From NCBI GenBank assembly GCA_002419505.1, contig DIGF01000023.1:1-38437 (forward strand): DNA of 38,437 nt. Reading direction: 5' to 3'. Each line of letters opens with the position of its first letter. The stretch's first letter is position 1. The notes under the pieces were generated by a model. That model ran no database searches and was not told the origin of the DNA. It saw only the letters and a program-made list of their open reading frames with translations. This DNA is from Caryophanales bacterium UBA5729. GTDB taxonomy: Bacteria; Bacillota_I; Bacilli_A; Izemoplasmatales; Hujiaoplasmataceae. Positions 32,801-38,437 of the stretch are shown piece by piece. The position numbers were made by a program, and so were the translations under genes.

Positions 32801-33933
32801 TGAAGAAAATTATTTCAATGATTTTGGTAGGTGGAAGAGGCACAAGATTAGGCGATATTACTAAAACCACAGCTAAACCAGCTGTGTCTTTTGGGGCAAA
32901 ATATCGCCTTATTGATTTTACTTTGAGCAATATATCCAATAGTAATATTGATGTTTGTGGAATTGTTACTCAATATGAACCCTTCGAACTAATGAACTAT
33001 ATTGGCTCAGGAGCTTCTTGGGATTTAGATTATATTGATGGTGGAATTAGATTTTTAACGCCTTATTCTCAAGCAGAAGATGTGTTGTGGCAAAAAGGAA
33101 CTGCTCATGCTATCAAGCAATACTTTCGTTTTATTAAAGATTATCAACCTGAATATATCCTGATTTTATCAGGAGATCATATTTATAAAATGGATTACAA
33201 CTTGATGCTTAAACATCATGTTGCAGCCAAGGCTGAAGTAACTATTGCAGCCACAACTGTTAACTTTAAAGAAGCTAGTCGTTTCGGCATCCTTGAAATA
33301 AACGAAAAAAATCAATTGACAACTTTTTATGAAAAACCGGATAATCCAGTTTCTAATCTAGCTTCCATGGGAATTTATTTATTTTCATATAAAGCTTTAG
33401 AAAGAGTCTTTTTTGATGATAATGACAATCAATTAATTGATTTTGGTCGCAATATTATTCCTTATTGTTTGAATCATAATTATGATGTTTCTGTTTATAA
33501 ATTTAATGATTATTGGCGAGACGTTGGCACTGTAGAATCTTTATATCGAGCAAATATGGAAATGGTTGAAGATCCGGACTTTTTAGGTCTCAATTCTTCA
33601 AAGAATTTGCCGATTTTTTCTAAGTCATTGAACTTACAGCCACATGCTGTTTTAGAAGGCGGTAGCGTGACTTCTTCAGTAATTGCTGATGGATCTTTAA
33701 TTTGTGGTAAAGTGCGCCATAGCACAATCAGCTATCAAGTCACTGTAGGCAAAGGTTCTGTTGTTGAAGACTCAGTGATTTTTCCGAATGTGACGATTGG
33801 GAAAAATTCAGTTCTAAAAAAAGTGGTTATCGATAAAGGTGTAATTATTCCAGACAATTATTACATAGATGCTAAAAAAGTTGTTTTGATTACGCAAAAT
33901 AATCTTTTTGAGGTAGGTGAAGTTCATGAGTAG
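32800..33933 (+). CDS. glgC: Glucose-1-phosphate adenylyltransferase, catalytic subunit
   Basis: Makes ADP-glucose from ATP and glucose 1-phosphate, the committed step of bacterial glycogen synthesis. The 377-residue product has the pyrophosphorylase motif LVGGRGTRL (about 9-17), KPAVSFGAKYRLIDF (about 27-41), WQKGTAHA (about 99-106), SGDHIYKMDY (about 127-136), FYEKPDNP (about 175-182) and DYWRDVGT (about 236-243). A C-terminal left-handed beta-helix follows with hexapeptide repeats. AGGTG lies six bases before ATG 32800; an upstream in-frame GTG (32791) lies within that site. It is followed by the fused glgDA gene with an 8-base overlap. Confidence 0.96.
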   Translation: MKKIISMILVGGRGTRLGDITKTTAKPAVSFGAKYRLIDFTLSNISNSNIDVCGIVTQYEPFELMNYIGSGASWDLDYIDGGIRFLTPYSQAEDVLWQKGTAHAIKQYFRFIKDYQPEYILILSGDHIYKMDYNLMLKHHVAAKAEVTIAATTVNFKEASRFGILEINEKNQLTTFYEKPDNPVSNLASMGIYLFSYKALERVFFDDNDNQLIDFGRNIIPYCLNHNYDVSVYKFNDYWRDVGTVESLYRANMEMVEDPDFLGLNSSKNLPIFSKSLNLQPHAVLEGGSVTSSVIADGSLICGKVRHSTISYQVTVGKGSVVEDSVIFPNVTIGKNSVLKKVVIDKGVIIPDNYYIDAKKVVLITQNNLFEVGEVHE

Positions 33934-36340
33934 TTTATTTTTAGTTGTTGATGCGACTTCATCAGGTAATTTCGCAAAGCTTACTAGACATCGGGTACCA
34001 GGTGCTATTCCTTTCGGGGGAAAATATCGATTAATTGATTTTACTTTGTCTAATTGTAAGAATTCTGGAATCAATAACGTAGCGATTTTCCCATACGGTA
34101 ATTACCGCTCACTATCTGATCATATCGGCAGTGGCGATCGTTGGGATTTAAGCAGAAGGCACGACGGAATCTTTATTTTACCACCTAAAAATCTTAGTCT
34201 TACGATAGAAAGTGAAATCAGTTTTCAAAGGATGTACGAGCATTCTGAGTACTTTTATCGTAGTAATCAAGAATATGCTCTTGTTACTCCGGCAAATATG
34301 GTTTGGAATGTCGATTATAAAGATTTCTTAAAAATTCATTTAGATAATAACTCGGATATAACTGAAGTTTTATCGGATATGCGTAAAGTTTTAAAAACAT
34401 ATATAATTTCAAAAAAACTCTTATTGGAATATATTGAAAATTATGATCAAATAGCTTTTAGAAATCTATCTGATGTTTTTGACTACGCTCCAGGATTAAA
34501 AAAACATACGATAGTTATTGATACGTTTTCTTATAACATCAATTCTGCAAAAGAACTTTATGAAGCGAATATGCAATTGTTACTACCAGAGGTAAGACAG
34601 CAGTTGTTTTTGGAAGAGCGTCCGATATTTTCGAAAGAAACAATGTCTGCACCATCGAGATATGGCGATTTTGCAAACGTAAAAAATTCAATTATCGCTT
34701 CTGGAGCGGTTATTGAGGGTGAAGTTATAAACTCTATTATCGGTAGAAAAGTAAAAATTCATTATGGAGCTAAAGTTGCTAACTCGATTATCATGAATCA
34801 ATCGATAATTGAAAGTGATGCTGTTGTAGAATACTCAGTTTTCGATAAAGAAACCAAAGTTTTAGCCAATTCAGTTGTAACGGGCGATGAATATGAAATA
34901 TTTGTTTCCGAAAAGAAGCAAATCGTAACTTCACATCAAAGGTTGGCTATCTTACAACTTAGCGCCGAATGTTATCCGTTTATAAAAACTGGCGGTTTAG
35001 CTGATGTTGTAGGAGCTTTAGCTGAAGAATTTTCAGAATTAGGAAAAAAATCTCAGGTTATGCTGCCCTTATATCCACAAATAAAAGAGAAATATAATTT
35101 ATTGCTTGAATTAAAAGTTTCAAATTCAGTTATTTATGGTAATAAAAAGTATCGAGTCAATCTTTACAGCGTTGTCAACAGCAACACAGTCTATTATTTT
35201 GTCGAGTCTTACGATTTCTTTGATCGAGAAAAGATCTATGGCTATGAAGATGATGGCGATCGTTTTGCCTTTTTCTCAGTAGCGGCGTTATCTTTTCTTG
35301 ATGCCCTTGAAGAAAAACCAGATATTATCCATATTCATGATTGGCATTTGGGATTATTACCTTTGATTTTGAAGACAAGAGGTTTAAAAATCAAAACCTT
35401 AATGACCATTCACAATTTAGAGTATCAAGGGGTTTATGATCTATCAATTCTAGAAAAAGTTGGAATAAATAATCCTTGGCAATATACTAGATTAAATAAA
35501 GCTAATTTTATGGAAATCGGGCTTAATCACGCCACAAAAATATCAACTGTTTCTGAAACTTATAAAGATGAGTTAAAATATGAGTATTACTCAAGAAATC
35601 TTGTGGAAACGATTAATAAAAGGTATCGAGATTTTTATGGCATTCTTAACGGCATAAAAAAGGACATTGGACCCGAAGATGATCTTGAAATTGCAATGAA
35701 ATATAATTTAGTTAATGTTTTTTCTGCAAAAAAAATTAACAAAGTCGATTTACAAAATAAAATGGGAATTTTAGAAGGAAATGAGTTTTTTGTTTTAGGA
35801 ATGGTAACGCGCATTGTTGAGCAAAAAGGGTTTGAAATAATTATTCCTGCCCTTCATCAAATCTTAGAAAATTCGTTGATTGAATTTGTGATTTTAGGAA
35901 CTGGTGATAAATTATACTTAGAACAATTAAGACAACTAAAAGAACGTTTTCCTGATCGGGTTAGTATTAATTTAGAATATGACGCGACAAAACCACAATA
36001 CATTTATGCTGGTGCGGATGCGTTTTTAATGCCTTCAAGATATGAGCCTTGCGGCATAGGCCAGATGGTAGCGCTTAAATATGGAACAATCCCTATTGTC
36101 AGGCAAACTGGCGGTTTAAACGATACCATTGAAAATTTTGATGTTTCCAGTAAAAGAGGAAATGGTTTTAAATTCTTTAATTACGATACTCGCGATTTGG
36201 TTTTCCAACTTAACAATGCTTTTAATTTATTCAGCAATAGTAAGTTTGATTGGCAACAAATTATAATTAACGCTATGAATTCACGTTTTAGTTTGAGCGA
36301 TTCAGCTAGAAAATACTTAGAATTGTATCAAATTATATAA
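33926..36340 (+). CDS. glgDA: GlgD-GlgA fusion: pyrophosphorylase regulatory-like subunit joined to glycogen synthase
   Basis: One uninterrupted frame of 804 residues from ATG 33926 (AGGTAGGTGA upstream; overlaps glgC by 8 bases). Residues about 1-335 are GlgD-like: PGAIPFGGKYRLIDFTLSNC (about 25-44), HIGSGDRWDLSRR (about 66-78) and a C-terminal beta-helix. The GGRGTRL catalytic loop of GlgC is replaced by TSSGNFAKL, as expected for a non-catalytic subunit. Residues about 339-804 are a full-length GT5 glycogen synthase: RLAILQLSAECYPF, then KTGGLADVVGAL with the ADP-glucose-binding Lys354, HDWHLGLLP (about 473-481), GMVTRIVEQKGFE and EPCGIGQMVALKYG with catalytic Glu707. The two halves meet with almost no linker. 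In Bacillus they are separate genes glgD and glgA in the same order. An assembly artefact is unlikely because both halves are intact and in frame. Confidence 0.93.
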   Translation: MSSLFLVVDATSSGNFAKLTRHRVPGAIPFGGKYRLIDFTLSNCKNSGINNVAIFPYGNYRSLSDHIGSGDRWDLSRRHDGIFILPPKNLSLTIESEISFQRMYEHSEYFYRSNQEYALVTPANMVWNVDYKDFLKIHLDNNSDITEVLSDMRKVLKTYIISKKLLLEYIENYDQIAFRNLSDVFDYAPGLKKHTIVIDTFSYNINSAKELYEANMQLLLPEVRQQLFLEERPIFSKETMSAPSRYGDFANVKNSIIASGAVIEGEVINSIIGRKVKIHYGAKVANSIIMNQSIIESDAVVEYSVFDKETKVLANSVVTGDEYEIFVSEKKQIVTSHQRLAILQLSAECYPFIKTGGLADVVGALAEEFSELGKKSQVMLPLYPQIKEKYNLLLELKVSNSVIYGNKKYRVNLYSVVNSNTVYYFVESYDFFDREKIYGYEDDGDRFAFFSVAALSFLDALEEKPDIIHIHDWHLGLLPLILKTRGLKIKTLMTIHNLEYQGVYDLSILEKVGINNPWQYTRLNKANFMEIGLNHATKISTVSETYKDELKYEYYSRNLVETINKRYRDFYGILNGIKKDIGPEDDLEIAMKYNLVNVFSAKKINKVDLQNKMGILEGNEFFVLGMVTRIVEQKGFEIIIPALHQILENSLIEFVILGTGDKLYLEQLRQLKERFPDRVSINLEYDATKPQYIYAGADAFLMPSRYEPCGIGQMVALKYGTIPIVRQTGGLNDTIENFDVSSKRGNGFKFFNYDTRDLVFQLNNAFNLFSNSKFDWQQIIINAMNSRFSLSDSARKYLELYQII

Positions 36341-36370
36341 AAAGTAACCGTTGCCATGACGAGATGAATT

Positions 36371-36398
36371 TTTAACCGAAGTCTAAAAATGGTATAAT
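36371..36398 (+). promoter_or_regulatory. Promoter of glgP
   Basis: TGGTATAAT (36390-36398) is a strong extended -10, 18 bases before the ATG. TTTAAC (36371-36376) at 16 bases is a weak -35 candidate. It lies in the 76-base gap after glgDA, in which I see no terminator. Confidence 0.62.
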
Positions 36399-36416
36399 AA
36401 GATAGAGGTGATATGA

Positions 36417-38437
36417 ATGAGGTTAGGTGTATTTAAAACTTCAGATAGTTTTTCAAAAACTTTTAAGGAAAGGTTAAAGAAAACCTATTATAAAGATATA
36501 CAAGATTCAACAATACGCGAGAGATATAATATTTTAGGAACTTTAGTTAGAGAAGAAATAGCTAAAGACTGGATGAATACTGAAAAATTAATCGCAAAAA
36601 ATGATACCAAGAAAGTCTATTATTTTTCCATGGAGTTTTTAATGGGAAGACTTATGACTAATAATTTGATGAATATGGGTATTAGAGATGTCTGTGAGCA
36701 AGCATTCAATGAAATGGGTTATGATTTGAATGAAGTAGAAAACTACGACTCGGATCCCGGGCTTGGAACAGGGGGTTTGGGACGATTAGCGGCTTGTTAT
36801 TTGGATTCCATGGCTTCTTTGGGAATCTTAGGTTACGGGCAATGCATCCGTTATCGCTATGGATTATTCCGTCAAAAAATCAAAAATGGCTATCAAGAAG
36901 AAAGACCGGATAACTGGTTAAATGATGGCTATGTTTGGGAAATCAGACGACAAGAAAAGTCCGTGGATATTCCTTTCTTTGGCAACGTTAATTGGGAGGA
37001 TAATAAATTTGTTTATCATCCGGCAGAGGTAATTAGAGCAGTCCCTTATGATGTGCCGATTATTGGCGATCATAATGAAATTGTTAATTATCTAAGACTA
37101 TGGAACGCAGAAGCGGCGAAAAGATATCCGGAAAATAAATCTCCATTTGAATATGAAAGTGAATTGCAAAAAATTTCTGGATTTTTATATCCAGACGACA
37201 CGACTTATGAAGGTAAACAATTACGCATCAAACAACAATATTTTCTTTCTGCAGCCGGGGTTAAAAGTATAACTAATGAACATAAAACACGTTATGGAAG
37301 TTTAGAAAATTTAGCTGACAAAGTAGTTTTTCATATCAATGATACTCACCCTACGTTGGTGATACCTGAATTGATGAGAATTTTAGTTGACGAAGAAAAA
37401 ATGGAATGGGATCAAGCGTGGGAAATTGTCAATAAATCAGTAGCTTATACTAATCATACAATTTTAGCAGAAGCACTGGAGAAATGGCCAATAGACATCT
37501 TCAAACCTTTACTACCAAGAATTTATCAAATAATTGAAGAAATCAACCGCCGATTTACACTTCAACTTTTAGAAAAATATGGATATGGAAAAGATCAACT
37601 AATTAGAGATTTAGCGATTATTGGTGACGGAGTTGTTAGAATGGCTCACCTATGCATCGTTTCCAGTTTTTCAGTAAATGGTGTGGCTAGATTGCACACT
37701 GAGATTTTAATAAATATTGAGATGAAGAAATTCTATGATTTATATCCGGATAAGTTTTTTAATGTGACTAATGGTATAACTCATCGCCGTTGGTTACTGC
37801 ATTCAAATAAAGAATTAACTAAACTTATCGAATCCAAAATCGGTTCAGACTTTAAATCAAGTCCTCAAGAACTAGAAAAACTTTTAAAATTCGTGGACGA
37901 CAAAAACCTTCAAACAGAATTTTTGCAGGTTAAAAAGCTTAAAAAACAAGCTTTGGCTGATCGAATCTATCAGGAACAGGGAATAAAAATTAATCCAGAT
38001 TCAATATTCGATATCCAAGTAAAAAGACTCCATGAGTACAAAAGACAATTAATGAATGCTTTGCATATTATGAGTATGTACAATACTCTAAAAGCAAATC
38101 CTGAGTTTCGTAAAGATTTCGTTCCTCACACTTATATTTTTGGAGCGAAAGCTGCGGAGACATATTATTTTGCGAAAAAGGTAATTAAGTTAATTAATTC
38201 CATTGCGAAAAAAGTAAATAACGACCCGGATACCAACGAGTATTTAAAAGTTATTTTTGTGGAAAATTATAATGTTTCTTATGCGGAAATCATTATGCCA
38301 GCGGCGGATATTTCCGAACAAATATCAACAGCTTCTAAAGAAGCTAGCGGAACTGGTAATATGAAATTTATGATGAACGGAGCGATTACATTAGGAACCT
38401 TAGATGGCGCTAACGTTGAAATAAACGAGTTAGTCGG
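36417..38437 (+). CDS. glgP: Glycogen/maltodextrin phosphorylase (cut by the window edge)
   Basis: Releases glucose 1-phosphate from alpha-1,4-glucan ends with pyridoxal phosphate. About 673 of the expected 750-800 residues are visible, with no stop before the window end. GT35 motifs are clear: YYFSMEFLMGR (about 69-79), GLGTGGLGRLAAC (about 115-127), FHINDTHPTLVIPEL (about 304-318), NVTNGITHRRW (about 449-459), IQVKRLHEYKRQ and the cofactor site EASGTGNMKFMMNG, with Lys650 as the expected pyridoxal-phosphate Schiff-base Lys. Start ATG 36417 follows AGAGGTGAT; an overlapping ATG at 36413 is in another frame and stops within 8 codons. It closes the usual glgBCDAP order but has its own promoter. 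Confidence 0.96.
   Translation, partial: MRLGVFKTSDSFSKTFKERLKKTYYKDIQDSTIRERYNILGTLVREEIAKDWMNTEKLIAKNDTKKVYYFSMEFLMGRLMTNNLMNMGIRDVCEQAFNEMGYDLNEVENYDSDPGLGTGGLGRLAACYLDSMASLGILGYGQCIRYRYGLFRQKIKNGYQEERPDNWLNDGYVWEIRRQEKSVDIPFFGNVNWEDNKFVYHPAEVIRAVPYDVPIIGDHNEIVNYLRLWNAEAAKRYPENKSPFEYESELQKISGFLYPDDTTYEGKQLRIKQQYFLSAAGVKSITNEHKTRYGSLENLADKVVFHINDTHPTLVIPELMRILVDEEKMEWDQAWEIVNKSVAYTNHTILAEALEKWPIDIFKPLLPRIYQIIEEINRRFTLQLLEKYGYGKDQLIRDLAIIGDGVVRMAHLCIVSSFSVNGVARLHTEILINIEMKKFYDLYPDKFFNVTNGITHRRWLLHSNKELTKLIESKIGSDFKSSPQELEKLLKFVDDKNLQTEFLQVKKLKKQALADRIYQEQGIKINPDSIFDIQVKRLHEYKRQLMNALHIMSMYNTLKANPEFRKDFVPHTYIFGAKAAETYYFAKKVIKLINSIAKKVNNDPDTNEYLKVIFVENYNVSYAEIIMPAADISEQISTASKEASGTGNMKFMMNGAITLGTLDGANVEINELV

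Noticed and set aside
33917..33925. GTG start three codons before the glgDA ATG
   Set aside because: It lies inside the ribosome binding site; ATG at 33926 has proper spacing.

Overview
This window comes from a very AT-rich, low-GC Gram-positive genome. It uses the standard bacterial code: TGA is a real stop (for example in rsgA, rluA and the regulator), tryptophan is read from TGG, and a release factor 2 gene is present. Gene order resembles Bacillus (rsgA-rpe-thiN, rpmB opposite to fakA, then recG-plsX-rnc; dnaD-nth; yceD-rpmF; glgBCDAP). However, rsmH stands alone with no division or cell-wall cluster, and no peptidoglycan gene is visible. My inference is a wall-less or reduced member of the Bacilli that keeps code 11 (an Acholeplasma-, Izemoplasma- or Haloplasma-like lineage). 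The species cannot be named from the sequence alone.

Layout. Positions 1-2280 hold rsgA, rpe and thiN as an overlapping operon. Positions 2336-4964 hold two tandem HtrA-like secreted serine proteases inserted into this otherwise conserved block. Positions 5015-9151 hold rpmB (minus strand), fakA and recG. Positions 9187-12174 hold plsX, rnc, a DnaD-domain gene and nth. Positions 12375-14610 hold a helix-turn-helix/TPR-type regulator converging on an Mrp-type ATPase. Positions 14767-16565 hold yceD-rpmF, a solitary rsmH and a tRNA-Gly(TCC). Positions 16677-20129 hold an MscS channel, a 329-base gene-free stretch with an unidentified structured RNA or terminator, and an NfeD-flotillin pair. Positions 20374-26421 hold an archaeal-type AspRS, an RluA-family enzyme, galE, galT and ProRS. 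Positions 26562-36340 are one tightly packed unit: secA-prfB-recX-glgB-glgC-glgDA. A phosphorylase gene (glgP) with its own promoter runs off the right edge.

The most striking item is the glycogen locus. The normally separate glgD (regulatory-like subunit of ADP-glucose pyrophosphorylase) and glgA (glycogen synthase) are one uninterrupted reading frame of about 804 codons with almost no linker. The locus is also translationally coupled to recX, and through it to prfB and secA. GlgC makes ADP-glucose, GlgDA would tie the regulatory subunit to the polymerising enzyme, GlgB branches the polymer and GlgP degrades it. Other points worth a look are the duplicated proteases with Tyr/Glu-rich stalks, an Mrp protein without the usual CxxC, an RF2 gene without the autoregulatory frameshift, a bacterial archaeal-type AspRS, an orphan regulator with a tiny upstream ORF, and a recG promoter nested in the fakA terminator.

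Most promoters that can be recognised carry a TGN extended -10. Gene junctions are often exact 4- or 8-base overlaps, and several genes appear to begin with TTG.
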